Origin: JAJFKX01 sp965230265
Lineage (GTDB): Bacteria; Pseudomonadota; Gammaproteobacteria; Xanthomonadales; Wenzhouxiangellaceae
Direction of reading: 5' to 3'
DNA: 64,000 bases
Assembly: GCA_965230265.1 (NCBI GenBank)
Contig: OZ245999.1
Span: 3,348,001-3,412,000, forward strand
Position 1 is the first letter of the stretch, and every line of letters begins with the position of its first letter. The position numbers and the translations under genes were made by a program. Shown one piece after another: positions 27,814-36,533 of the stretch. The notes beneath the pieces are model-generated. The model was not told where the DNA came from, ran no database searches, and saw only the letters and a program-made list of their open reading frames with translations.

Positions 27814-27842
27814 AAAACCGGGGTTCATGGAACCCCGGTTTT
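27814..27842. terminator. Bidirectional terminator between tatD and the desaturase
   Basis: Stem AAAACCGGGGTTC/GAACCCCGGTTTT (13 bp) with loop ATG; T runs flank on both strands. It serves both converging genes. Confidence 0.9.
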
Positions 27843-27868
27843 CAAAATACAGTTGATTGGTATCTGGT

Positions 27869-29017
27869 TTAAGCAGGATTGGCCGCCGCCTCTCCCAGCA
27901 ATACCCGCAGACGCTTTTTCTGTAATCGCAGGCTGTACTCCAGCTCTTTGAGCTTGGCGTGCAATTGACTGTCTTCAAAACGGTTGCGAATCTCTTCGCG
28001 GGCCGCTTCCATGCGTTCTATCTGCAGTGCCTGCCAGTTTTTAACCGTGAGGCTGAAAGCGTCGTATTCTTCTTCCAGTTTTTCTCGCCATGTCTGACTG
28101 GCAGACAGCTTGTTCAAGCGCTGTTCGGCACGTTTGAACAACATTTGCATTTGCGCACGGCGGATTTTGAACCGCGGTACCCGTTTCAGATCCCAGGCCA
28201 GGCCTAGCCAGTTGCACACGCTGATAAACCACTTGCCCATATCGATATGCCACCAGCGCACACCATTGCGGTAATCGTTCTGGAAGGAATGATGGTAATT
28301 GTGATAACCCTCACCCCAGGTGACAGTGGCCAGCAAAGTGCTGTCTTTGGCAGTGGTTGCGTCGGAATAGGGTTGCTTGCCAACAAAGTGGGCCAGTGAG
28401 TTGATAAAGAAGGTAGTGTGGTGGTTAACCACCAGACGCAACACGCCGGCCAGCAGCAGCACGCCCAGAACATCGCCCATCAGCCAGCCACACAGCAATG
28501 GCAGACCCAGATTCAGGCTCCAGACAATGCTCCAGTAATGCTTGTGTTGCCAGCGCAGCATCGGATCGGCTTCCAGATCTTTGATATTGCTGAAATCCAA
28601 GTCGCTGGATGGCCAGTCACGCACCATCCAGCCCATGTGTGAGAACCACAGGCCCAAACCGGCAGAATAGGGATCGCGATCATTGTCATCAGTGTGCCGG
28701 TGGTGATAGCGGTGACGGCTGGCCCAAACCAGTACGCTGTTTTGCAACGCCATAGAGCCTGCCAAAAGCACAAACAAACGCAATGCCCAGTGCGCCTGGT
28801 AACTGCGGTGTGACCACAAACGGTGATAGCCGGCAGTAATGCCAATACCATTTAAAAACCAGAAAAACCCTGCCAATGCCCAAGCGCTCCAGGCATAGCC
28901 TTCGCTGAAGCCATACCAGGGTACGATAGTGAGTACCGCCAGGTTAGAGACAATAAAAAAGCCGGTGACAGGCCAGTTAATCGGTGGTTTTTGCCAATTT
29001 GGGTTTTGGTTGCGCAT
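27869..29017 (-). CDS. Delta-9 acyl-CoA desaturase
   Basis: A 382-aa membrane desaturase that would put a cis double bond into acyl-CoA using oxygen. Its three histidine boxes are HRLWSH, HRYHHRH and HNYHHSF, with paired transmembrane helices at about residues 20-65 and 150-195. The last ~95 residues form a charged, coiled-coil-prone tail (ENLEEEY-like segments, MEAAREEIRNRFED), a form common in gammaproteobacterial enzymes. The ATG at 29017 is preferred over a TTG nine codons earlier. A rubredoxin gene nearby could supply electrons. Confidence 0.9.
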   Translation of the reverse strand: MRNQNPNWQKPPINWPVTGFFIVSNLAVLTIVPWYGFSEGYAWSAWALAGFFWFLNGIGITAGYHRLWSHRSYQAHWALRLFVLLAGSMALQNSVLVWASRHRYHHRHTDDNDRDPYSAGLGLWFSHMGWMVRDWPSSDLDFSNIKDLEADPMLRWQHKHYWSIVWSLNLGLPLLCGWLMGDVLGVLLLAGVLRLVVNHHTTFFINSLAHFVGKQPYSDATTAKDSTLLATVTWGEGYHNYHHSFQNDYRNGVRWWHIDMGKWFISVCNWLGLAWDLKRVPRFKIRRAQMQMLFKRAEQRLNKLSASQTWREKLEEEYDAFSLTVKNWQALQIERMEAAREEIRNRFEDSQLHAKLKELEYSLRLQKKRLRVLLGEAAANPA

Positions 29018-29090
29018 GAGTTTGTCCGACAAAGGTGCATACAAGATGCACGGTTATAGCACAGCTGGTGTTACCAAAATGCTGAAAACG

Positions 29091-29291
29091 TTATTCAGCA
29101 GGTAGAACAAGCCATAGTATCAGGTATACCAGCAAACCGGGAAATGCGGCTGACAGGATAGAGATCAATACATATGCGATACGGGTGCCGTTACGAGACC
29201 AGCCCATACGGTTCGCAATACCCGCGCATACGCCACCAAACATGCCATTGCTGGCGTCGCGGATAAGGCCGTTGCTTTGATGGGTGTTCAT
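29091..29291 (-). CDS. PspC-domain membrane protein
   Basis: A 66-aa protein with NGMFGGVCAGIANRMGW and a C-terminal transmembrane segment (AYVLISILSAAFPGLLVYLI), the hallmark of PspC/phage-shock stress proteins. It stands alone here, without pspA or pspB, 17 bp after the rubredoxin gene. Confidence 0.85.
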   Translation of the reverse strand: MNTHQSNGLIRDASNGMFGGVCAGIANRMGWSRNGTRIAYVLISILSAAFPGLLVYLILWLVLPAE

Positions 29292-29308
29292 GGTTGAGCT
29301 CGCAAGGC

Positions 29309-29491
29309 TTAGATTTCGATCATTTCAAAGTCATCTTTGGATGCACCACAATCGGGGCAGGTCCAGTAATCTGGGACATCATCCCAACGGGTACCGGGCT
29401 GGATACCGTCATCGGGTGAGCCTTTGGCTTCATCATAAATCCAGCCACAGATCACGCACATATAGGTTTTAAAATTGGTTTCAGTAGTCAC
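29309..29491 (-). CDS. Rubredoxin
   Basis: A 60-aa iron protein with the two metal-binding knuckles CVICGWIYDEAKG and CPDCGASKDDF around one iron. Rubredoxins pass electrons to oxygenases or detoxifying reductases. The start codon is GTG at 29491. It lies head to head with thiE (37 bp) and upstream of the PspC gene on the same strand. Confidence 0.95.
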   Translation of the reverse strand: MTTETNFKTYMCVICGWIYDEAKGSPDDGIQPGTRWDDVPDYWTCPDCGASKDDFEMIEI

Positions 29492-29528
29492 AGTTGGTCT
29501 ATTATCAATTCATCAAGAATAATAAATA

Positions 29529-30215
29529 ATGGCAGATATGAGTCAAGACAACCCAATACCCTTCACTTTTTCATCTGGTATACGTTCGGAAAAGCCAAAA
29601 CTAAACGGCTTGTATGCCATAACGCCAGGCATTAACGACCCCGATGCATTATGTGTTTATGCCCGGCAAGTGGCGGCAGGCGGTGCCAGGGTTTTGCAAT
29701 ACCGGGACAAATCCGCTGACAACGAGACCAGGTTGGCATGCGCCAGAAAGCTACGCGCACGTTGTGAGCTTTTCGGTGCATTGCTCATTATTAACGATGA
29801 TATTGAGGTGGCATTACAATCCGGCGCTGATGGTGTTCATCTGGGAATCGGGGACGGTGATGTAAAGCAGGCACGAGAGACTCTGGGTGGTGACATGATC
29901 ATCGGCGTTTCCTGCTATAACGATTTGCAACGAGCCGAACAGGCGGTAGAACAAGGGGCAGATTATCTGGCTTTTGGCAGTGTGTATCCCTCAGCAACCA
30001 AACCCGATGCACCTCACTGTGATCCACAAGTGCTAACCCAAGCCCGAAGCCTGGGTTTGCCGGTGGTTGCTATCGGGGGCATCACCGTTGAAAATGCACC
30101 AGCACTGATTCAGGCTGGCGCAGATATGCTGGCGGTAATCAGCGATTTGGCCAACGCAGCCGATGTTGAGTCACGGGCGCAGCAATATGCCCAGTTGTGG
30201 CCTGAAACATCCTAA
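29529..30215 (+). CDS. thiE: Thiamine-phosphate synthase
   Basis: A 228-aa TIM barrel that joins the pyrimidine and thiazole halves of thiamine. Motifs include LNGLYAITPG, VLQYRDKS, LIINDDIEVALQSGADGVHLG and GVSCYNDL, and VVAIGGITVENAP. The residues before about 25 are an N-terminal extension. The space to rubredoxin is too short for a thiamine riboswitch. It precedes hemL by 21 bp. Confidence 0.94.
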   Translation: MADMSQDNPIPFTFSSGIRSEKPKLNGLYAITPGINDPDALCVYARQVAAGGARVLQYRDKSADNETRLACARKLRARCELFGALLIINDDIEVALQSGADGVHLGIGDGDVKQARETLGGDMIIGVSCYNDLQRAEQAVEQGADYLAFGSVYPSATKPDAPHCDPQVLTQARSLGLPVVAIGGITVENAPALIQAGADMLAVISDLANAADVESRAQQYAQLWPETS

Positions 30216-30236
30216 GCAAACAACGGAGTATTAAGC

Positions 30237-31529
30237 ATGAGCGTAAGCCAGCATAACAGCCAGGAGTGGCTGGCACGAGCTGAACAAAAAATACCGGGTG
30301 GAGTGAACTCCCCGGTGCGGGCATTTGCTGGCGTGGGTGGCACACCGGTGTTTATCGAACGGGCAGAAGGTGCCGAGCTGATTGATGTCGATGGTCAACG
30401 TTATATCGATTATGTTGGCTCATGGGGGCCTATGATTGCCGGGCACGCGCATCCGCATGTGATAGAGGCAGTGCAGCAGGCTGCCACTCGTGGACTCAGC
30501 TACGGCGCACCCACACCCGGTGAAGTGACCATGGCAGAGCGCCTGTGTGAGCTGATACCCAGCCTGGAGCAGGTGCGTTTGGTCAATTCCGGTACAGAAG
30601 CCACCATGAGTGCTTTGCGTCTTGCACGTGGTGCGACCGGGCGCGATAAAGTCATCAAGTTCTCCGGTTGTTATCACGGGCATGGCGATAGCTTTCTGGT
30701 TAACGCGGGCAGCGGTGCGTTGACACTGGGTGTACCCAGTTCACCGGGGGTGCCCAAATGCCTGGCCGATTTGACCATTACCTTGCCCTATAACGACAGC
30801 GACAGCGTGCAGCAAGTGATGAGCGAGATGGGTGATCAAATAGCCGCCATTATTGTTGAGCCAGTCGCCGGCAACATGAATTGCATTCTGCCAGAACCGG
30901 GTTTTTTGGAAACCTTGCGTGAACAGTGTGATCAGGCGGGCAGCGTTCTGATTTTCGATGAAGTCATGACAGGTTTTCGGATTGCTTTGGGCGGCGCTCA
31001 GGAAGTTTTCGGCGTAACGGCTGATTTGGTGACCTACGGCAAAGTGATCGGTGGCGGTATGCCATTGGGTGCGTTTGGTGGCAAGCGGTCATTGATGCAG
31101 CAAATTGCACCTGCAGGCCCGGTGTATCAGGCGGGTACTTTATCAGGGAATCCGGTTGCGGTAGCGGCCGGCATGGCCAACCTGGACCTGATCACTGCGC
31201 AGGGTTTTTATTCACAGCTTAGTGACAAAACCCAAATGCTGGTGAACGGCATTCAACAGGCAGCCAACCAGGCAGATGTGGCTTTGACCACTGTGCAGGT
31301 AGGCGGGATGTTCGGTCTGTTTTTTACCCGACTTGATAAAGTCAGTACCTTTGATCAAGTGATGCAGGGCGATTTGGAACAATTCAAACAGTTTTTCCAC
31401 AGTATGTTGCAACGTGGACATTATTTTGCGCCATCGGCATACGAAGCGGGTTTTGTTTCTCAGGCACATTCTGAGGACACCATTAAAAAGACCATCGCAG
31501 CCAGCATCGATGCCATGGGCGATTTATAG
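30237..31529 (+). CDS. hemL: Glutamate-1-semialdehyde 2,1-aminomutase
   Basis: A 430-aa PLP aminotransferase-fold enzyme that makes 5-aminolevulinate for haem. Motifs include PGGVNSPVRAF, VNSGTEATMSALRLARG, FSGCYHGHGD, LIFDEVMTGFR and the PLP lysine in TYGKVIGGGMPLGAFGG. Length and motifs are canonical. It follows thiE closely, a common pair in gammaproteobacteria. Confidence 0.96.
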   Translation: MSVSQHNSQEWLARAEQKIPGGVNSPVRAFAGVGGTPVFIERAEGAELIDVDGQRYIDYVGSWGPMIAGHAHPHVIEAVQQAATRGLSYGAPTPGEVTMAERLCELIPSLEQVRLVNSGTEATMSALRLARGATGRDKVIKFSGCYHGHGDSFLVNAGSGALTLGVPSSPGVPKCLADLTITLPYNDSDSVQQVMSEMGDQIAAIIVEPVAGNMNCILPEPGFLETLREQCDQAGSVLIFDEVMTGFRIALGGAQEVFGVTADLVTYGKVIGGGMPLGAFGGKRSLMQQIAPAGPVYQAGTLSGNPVAVAAGMANLDLITAQGFYSQLSDKTQMLVNGIQQAANQADVALTTVQVGGMFGLFFTRLDKVSTFDQVMQGDLEQFKQFFHSMLQRGHYFAPSAYEAGFVSQAHSEDTIKKTIAASIDAMGDL

Positions 31530-31590
31530 TGGTAGATAGAATTGATAGCAGCCATTCAATCGCAGGGGCGCTGCATTAAGGGGATCGGTT

Positions 31591-33315
31591 GTGGTGAATA
31601 AACCGCTGAACGAGCACCGCAAAAATAAAACCCTGAAACCATGGGTGTTGTTACTGGCGGGGCTGGTGTTATTCGCTATCCCTGGTTATGACAATAATAT
31701 TGGGTTTGCCGCGTTGAGTACTGTCAATGGGTGGCAGCTATATTTAATTGCATTATTACCCGTTGTCTGGGTTTATTTAATCTTGTTTTCTGTTTCCGGG
31801 CGTTGTTTATCTGCTGCGTTGTTAACCACTGCTGTTTTCGCTTTTTTTCTTTTTCTTAATTATAAAAAAATCGAATCATTATCTGCACCGTTACTTTACG
31901 ACGACCTGTTTTTTTTCCGTGACTGGCTATCTTCTTACCGTGTTTTTTCAGAATATATTTCTATTCGTGCCTCTAAAGTAACCATCTTAATAGTTCTGGT
32001 AAGTTTTTTGTTATGGATCTATATCAAAGAAAAACCGGTTTTGAAATTATTGCCCCGTCTATTGTTTTTGCTGCTGCCGGTGTTGCTGATCAGCTGGTAT
32101 GCCAATACCTGGGATATTGGTGCTGGATATAGAAAGCTGGGCATCGTTGATCGGGCCTGGAGTCAAATTGAAAACCAGAAATATAATGGGATGTATACCG
32201 TATTTGTATTATCCGCCTACAACACCGAACAAGAGTTGCCAGAACAAGACCTGGAAATATTGAGTGAGCTGCATCAAGCTCGATCAGAATTTAATGAAAA
32301 AACCGATAGTGTAAAACCCGATATCATTTTTTATCTTAGCGAAGCACTTTTTGATGTGGGTATTTTGAGTGACTATGATGAATGCGAAATGTTTAAGGCC
32401 CCATGTGAGCTGCAGCACAATGCCGTGGCCGGCAGTTTTGATGCACCCACATTTGGTGGTGGAACCACACGAACAGAATTTGCAGTGATTACCGGTGTTG
32501 ATGTTCTCAGGTTTAGAAAATATCTGAATATCCCATATCGAAAAGTGATGCATCAACAGGCCAATTCGATTGCCTGGGAGCTTAAAAAAAACGGCTATAG
32601 AACCGTTGCCATACACCCCAACCACGCTGCGTTTTATAGCCGGAATATCGCTATGCCAAACCTGGGTTTTGATGAATTTATCAGCCGCGATAAATTTACT
32701 CACCTCACCAAACAAAATGGTACCTATATTAATGATGCAGATTTAAACCAACAGATATTGGCAACACTGGAAGACAGTGATCAACCGGTTTTTATTTTGG
32801 CCATTTCGATTGAAAATCATGGGCCATGGGGCAAACGCAAGATTCGCGAACCGGAAAAACTACAGCAAATTAAAATACCATCACAGCTTGATCCTCAAAG
32901 CCAACGACAGTTGCGCGAATATATTTACCACACACAGTATGCAGAGCAGGCACTGATTGAATTGTATGACTATATTCAAGGTTCAGAAAAACCAGCAGCG
33001 CTGTTTTTTTATGGTGACCATTTGCCTGCTTTGGAAACAGTATTTGATCAGCTTGAATTTGATAATGGCCTGTCTGCCAGGCAACAGCACAGTATGTATT
33101 TTTATACGAAAAACTTTGCATCGGCAGACTTGCCACCGTTGCTGGCAGCACACCAGGTAACACCATTGATACTGCACGATTTAAAACTGCTGAAGCCTAA
33201 TAATTTTTACGACATTTATCGTGTCCATAACGGGTATTATCAGGGGTTGAATAATAGCGAACGTCAAGCAATCAGCGATCAGGCACAGTTGCAGCAATTG
33301 TATTGGCAACATTAG
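31591..33315 (+). CDS. LTA-synthase-like membrane sulfatase
   Basis: A 574-aa protein with five N-terminal transmembrane helices (residues about 15-175) and an extracytoplasmic sulfatase/phosphoglycerol transferase domain. Diagnostic elements are DIIFYLSEALFDV and the nucleophilic Thr in GGTTRTEF, then NPNHAAFYSRN and ALFFYGDHLPAL. Relatives transfer phosphoglycerol or phosphoethanolamine to envelope glycans. The start is a GTG with AAGGGG seven bases upstream. It is the last gene before a VOC protein on the opposite strand. Confidence 0.85.
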   Translation: MVNKPLNEHRKNKTLKPWVLLLAGLVLFAIPGYDNNIGFAALSTVNGWQLYLIALLPVVWVYLILFSVSGRCLSAALLTTAVFAFFLFLNYKKIESLSAPLLYDDLFFFRDWLSSYRVFSEYISIRASKVTILIVLVSFLLWIYIKEKPVLKLLPRLLFLLLPVLLISWYANTWDIGAGYRKLGIVDRAWSQIENQKYNGMYTVFVLSAYNTEQELPEQDLEILSELHQARSEFNEKTDSVKPDIIFYLSEALFDVGILSDYDECEMFKAPCELQHNAVAGSFDAPTFGGGTTRTEFAVITGVDVLRFRKYLNIPYRKVMHQQANSIAWELKKNGYRTVAIHPNHAAFYSRNIAMPNLGFDEFISRDKFTHLTKQNGTYINDADLNQQILATLEDSDQPVFILAISIENHGPWGKRKIREPEKLQQIKIPSQLDPQSQRQLREYIYHTQYAEQALIELYDYIQGSEKPAALFFYGDHLPALETVFDQLEFDNGLSARQQHSMYFYTKNFASADLPPLLAAHQVTPLILHDLKLLKPNNFYDIYRVHNGYYQGLNNSERQAISDQAQLQQLYWQH

Positions 33316-33344
33316 CTTTCAGTAATGCTGTGCCAGTTTAGTTA

Positions 33345-33716
33345 TCAACCGGCACCCACACAGAAAAAGAAAGGTGTTTTATCTGGGTCGTAGAGGCCAA
33401 ATTCACGGTTACCCCAGGGCCTGTTGCCAAGTGGTGCACTGATAACACCATGTGGCTCCCATTCAGCAGCAAGGGCATCCAGTGCCTGCGCACTGTCCAT
33501 TTCAATTCGTAGCGCCATGGTTTGTGTGGTTTGCAATTGACCTGGCGTGAATGCCTGCAGGTGAAATAACAGCGTGTCTCGACACACTCCGCAATAAGCC
33601 GCAGAGTCTGGATCAGAAGTATCAACAAAGGCGAGCTCAAACCCCAGGGTTTTCCAAAAATCCAGGGTGAGTTTCATGTTGGTGACAGGACAGACGGGGT
33701 GAACTGACTTAAACAT
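33345..33716 (-). CDS. VOC-superfamily (glyoxalase/bleomycin-resistance-like) protein
   Basis: A 123-aa protein with a paired beta-alpha-beta-beta-beta fold: MFKSVHPVCPVTNMKLTLDF at the start, GFELAFV, then ALRIEMDSAQAL and NRPWGNREFGLYDPD. VOC proteins bind metals or drugs; the substrate here is unknown. It converges with the sulfatase gene and is followed by the CadC-like gene on the same strand, upstream. Confidence 0.82.
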   Translation of the reverse strand: MFKSVHPVCPVTNMKLTLDFWKTLGFELAFVDTSDPDSAAYCGVCRDTLLFHLQAFTPGQLQTTQTMALRIEMDSAQALDALAAEWEPHGVISAPLGNRPWGNREFGLYDPDKTPFFFCVGAG

Positions 33717-33862
33717 AATCAGAAGTCCAAAAATGATATCGGGTATACGAATGCTACAAAATAAGCCAGTGTTGGTAAAATTAAACAGTCAAGCCACTGG
33801 CCTGCAAATGCGTAATAACTGATAAATAAAAACCGAAGCGTGTTCCTCGGGCTCGGTCTGCA

Positions 33863-35863
33863 TTACTGGCATTCAAAATCTGTGGTGCCAACTGCTCGAC
33901 AATGTTTTGGGAAGCCGTGTTGTTGCCAGTAAGCCAGCAGGTTCAATTCATCAAGCATACGTTTGCGATGTGGTGAAGCAGCATAGTCAGGAATAGACGT
34001 ACCCCAAACAAAACTTAACCGGCCAAGCTGTTGCATGTGCTCATAGGCATCAAAGGCAATCCAGATGCGCCACATCAGGTTAGGGTCATCCAACGGCTGT
34101 ATCCCGCTTTCGTCTAAGTGCGCTAACAGCTCTGTGAATCCTGTTTGCTGGTCATATTCCGGGTCAGTGAAAGCCTTGAATAAAGCCTCGACCATCCACT
34201 CTTCGCCAAAAGGGCGGTCATAGATATAGGTATTTAGTACATTCAGTAACTCATCATGCTGGCCGCTGCGTGCATAATAATCCAGCAGCGGCACCGAGCT
34301 GCGGCGCGAGCCTTGAGCAGAGTTGCTTAACCAAATCGCGACAGCTTTGTCCGGCTCGCCGGCCTCAAAATACATCCACTCCATGTGCGCACGGCAATTC
34401 ATATATGCAGGGTCAACTTGGGTACAGGCTTCCAGGTCGGCCAGTGCGCGCTCAAAGTAACCCAAAGTGCGTAGCGTAACTGCACGCCACAAATACGCGG
34501 ATGGGTCATTCGGATCTTTTTCAATCGCTGTGTCCAGTAAAGACATGGCTATTTCAAAATCAGGCTCAATTCTGCTGGCTTCCACATAGCCCTCAGCAGC
34601 GTATGCCAATGCAAGCTCTGGGTTGAGGGTGGTCGCCTGTTTCGCGGCAGTACGTACCAGCTGTGGGTAATCGCGATCGTGCAAACCCCAGGCCGGCGCC
34701 ACCGCTGATGCTGCCGCCAGGCCGGCCCAGGCGCGGGCAAACTCCGCGTCCAGCGTTACCGCACGCTCGAACAAAATAATACTGCGATGAATGTTATCGA
34801 CACCGCGCGCATAGAACAAAGCGTTGGCCTGCAGATAAGCATCGTAGGCCTCGATATTTTGTGTATCAGCAACCAGCGATACATTGCGCTGAGCATCGAT
34901 GGTCAGCTCACTTAACAATTCGGTCAAAATGGCATTGGAAATATCATCCTGAATGGCAAACAGGCTGTCCACAGTTAGCATGCGGTCGTAGGTTCCGGAC
35001 CAAACATGCGCGTCATTCTGGCTATCGATCAACTGTGCGGTGATACGCACGGTGTCACCTGCCTTGCGGACACTGCCTTCCAGGATGTGTCTGACATTCA
35101 AAGCGCGTGCTATTTGTGGGAGGTCTTTGACATTGGCATCTTTATACGCGAAAGATGAAGTGCGGGAGGTCACCTGCAATCCATTAATCCGAGTGAGTAC
35201 ATTCAATAATTCTTCGGCAATGCCATCGCTGAAGTAGGCCTGGTTGGCTTGCGGTGATAAGTCCAGAAAAGGTAAAACGGCAATGGTATTGGCTGGTGGT
35301 ATGAAGTCACTGTTGGCAGCCACTGTATTGGCTGTCTGGCTCGGCTGCTGTTGGCGAGTGCCCAGAAAAAAGCCAACCAGCAAAGTAACGGTGAGCAAAC
35401 TAACACCAATCACGGCTAATACAGGTGTTGACAGTTTGGCCAATAATGGGCCTGATGGAGTTGACGCAATGAAATCTAAAGCTGGGGTATTGCTTTGCTG
35501 TTCAGTCTTAGCAATAACCTGTAAATCCACCGGCAATAAAAATCGATAACCCTGGCCATGCACCGTTTCTATATAGGTGGGTGAGCGGGCTGCATCATCC
35601 AAAGCTTTGCGGACTTCCTTCATTGCGGTGGTTAACACCGAATCCGAGACCGGCCGGCCTTCCCAGACAATATCGATCAAGTGTTGCTTGCTGAGCAGAT
35701 GCTGGGGGCGCTGCATTAACTCGAATAACAGCCGAAACGCCCGGCCGGCCAATGCGACGGGTTGTCCTGCTAGATTGACTTGCTGTTCATGCGGGATAAG
35801 TTTTAAATCACCGGCAGTCAGCGTTATCAGTCCATGATTTTGGTTGTTCTTTGGCTGAGACAT
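33863..35863 (-). CDS. CadC-like membrane transcriptional regulator with TPR
   Basis: A 666-aa one-component regulator. Residues of about 12-115 form an OmpR/ToxR-type winged helix (LLSKQHLIDIVWEGRPVSD, TAMKEVRKALDD, IETVHGQGYRFLLPV). One transmembrane helix lies at about 143-168. The periplasmic part starts with IAVLPFLDLSP and GIAEELLNVLTRINGLQV, a TolB-N-like domain, then TPR-like repeats (AYAAEGYVEASRIEPD, FERALADLEACTQVDPAY). It should read a periplasmic signal and act on the divergent gene cluster that begins at 36199. A paired direct repeat lies just upstream. Confidence 0.88.
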   Translation of the reverse strand: MSQPKNNQNHGLITLTAGDLKLIPHEQQVNLAGQPVALAGRAFRLLFELMQRPQHLLSKQHLIDIVWEGRPVSDSVLTTAMKEVRKALDDAARSPTYIETVHGQGYRFLLPVDLQVIAKTEQQSNTPALDFIASTPSGPLLAKLSTPVLAVIGVSLLTVTLLVGFFLGTRQQQPSQTANTVAANSDFIPPANTIAVLPFLDLSPQANQAYFSDGIAEELLNVLTRINGLQVTSRTSSFAYKDANVKDLPQIARALNVRHILEGSVRKAGDTVRITAQLIDSQNDAHVWSGTYDRMLTVDSLFAIQDDISNAILTELLSELTIDAQRNVSLVADTQNIEAYDAYLQANALFYARGVDNIHRSIILFERAVTLDAEFARAWAGLAAASAVAPAWGLHDRDYPQLVRTAAKQATTLNPELALAYAAEGYVEASRIEPDFEIAMSLLDTAIEKDPNDPSAYLWRAVTLRTLGYFERALADLEACTQVDPAYMNCRAHMEWMYFEAGEPDKAVAIWLSNSAQGSRRSSVPLLDYYARSGQHDELLNVLNTYIYDRPFGEEWMVEALFKAFTDPEYDQQTGFTELLAHLDESGIQPLDDPNLMWRIWIAFDAYEHMQQLGRLSFVWGTSIPDYAASPHRKRMLDELNLLAYWQQHGFPKHCRAVGTTDFECQ

Positions 35864-35893
35864 TAATTTATAGACCGGTGTAATGCTGTATTG

Positions 35894-35913
35894 CCCTCAT
35901 AAATCCCTCATAA
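35894..35913. promoter_or_regulatory. CCCTCATAA direct repeat, putative operator
   Basis: Two exact copies of CCCTCATAA start at 35894 and 35905, an 11-bp period, 31 bp ahead of the CadC-like start. OmpR-family winged helices bind tandem sites spaced by one turn, so this may be its own operator. Confidence 0.4.
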
Positions 35914-36198
35914 CTGGCAGTTTCGATGAGCGGCAATCTTTAAAATCAAAAGCTTACAGCTATTTTTTGCTGATCACAATAGCCTTTCGCCAGATCAGGA
36001 AAAACTCACGACTTTGGTGGTACTTGAAGTGATAATAACCCATTGCCCAAGCTCGAATTACGCTATCAGTGAGTACTAGGCGGGATGCCTGATGCGTAAG
36101 GCGCTTGTAGGTAAATATAATAACGAAATAGCAATCATCGATTGATGAATTCAAGATAACCGTTATGGGAAATAACGCTGGAGTTTGAAAAACGGATC
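35914..36198. other. Non-coding region between the CadC-like gene and the exported-protein cluster
   Basis: About 285 bp without a convincing gene. A 64-codon minus-strand frame (35960-36154) has no family likeness or ribosome-binding site. It must hold the divergent promoters; I see no clear -35/-10 pair. Confidence 0.5.
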
Positions 36199-36528
36199 AT
36201 GAAAAAACAAACGATCAAACAGCACTTTGTCCTGATATTGATGTTGATCAGTACTCAGGCCATGGCGCAATCGGCTGGTGGGGATTTCGTGGTTCCGCGC
36301 GAAACCATTGATAACGGTGGCGGGCGCAGCAGCGACAGCAACTTTGTAGTCACCGGCAGCATCGGCCAACACGATGCCGGGCGTGATTCAGCCACCGGCG
36401 GCGACTTTATTGTCACCGGCGGCTTCTGGGCCAATGGCGCAGTGGTGGCTTCTGGCGATGAGGAAATCTTCTTCCGCGATGGATTTGAAGACTTCACCCT
36501 CGGGCCAGACTTTGTCGATGAGGAGTAA
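36199..36528 (+). CDS. Small exported protein with GGFW and DGFE motifs
   Basis: A 109-aa protein with a signal peptide (cleavage after MAMAQ, about residue 24). The body is two Gly/Ser-rich beta repeats (GGDFVVPRETIDNGGGRSSD, FVVTGSIGQHDAG, GGDFIVTGGFWANG), a pattern seen in many secreted proteins of gammaproteobacteria and planctomycetes. The C-terminus FFRDGFEDF matches the DGFE motif common near the end of exported proteins in Xanthomonadales-like bacteria. It ends 5 bp before the beta-helix gene, so both form an operon. Confidence 0.75.
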   Translation: MKKQTIKQHFVLILMLISTQAMAQSAGGDFVVPRETIDNGGGRSSDSNFVVTGSIGQHDAGRDSATGGDFIVTGGFWANGAVVASGDEEIFFRDGFEDFTLGPDFVDEE

Positions 36529-36533
36529 CGCAG

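Noticed and set aside
29492..29528. Possible thiamine riboswitch ahead of thiE
   Set aside because: Only 37 bp separate thiE from rubredoxin; a TPP riboswitch needs about 100 bp and no conserved core is present.
35960..36154. 64-codon minus-strand frame upstream of the exported-protein cluster
   Set aside because: No family likeness, no ribosome-binding site, and it occupies the region expected to hold the divergent promoters.
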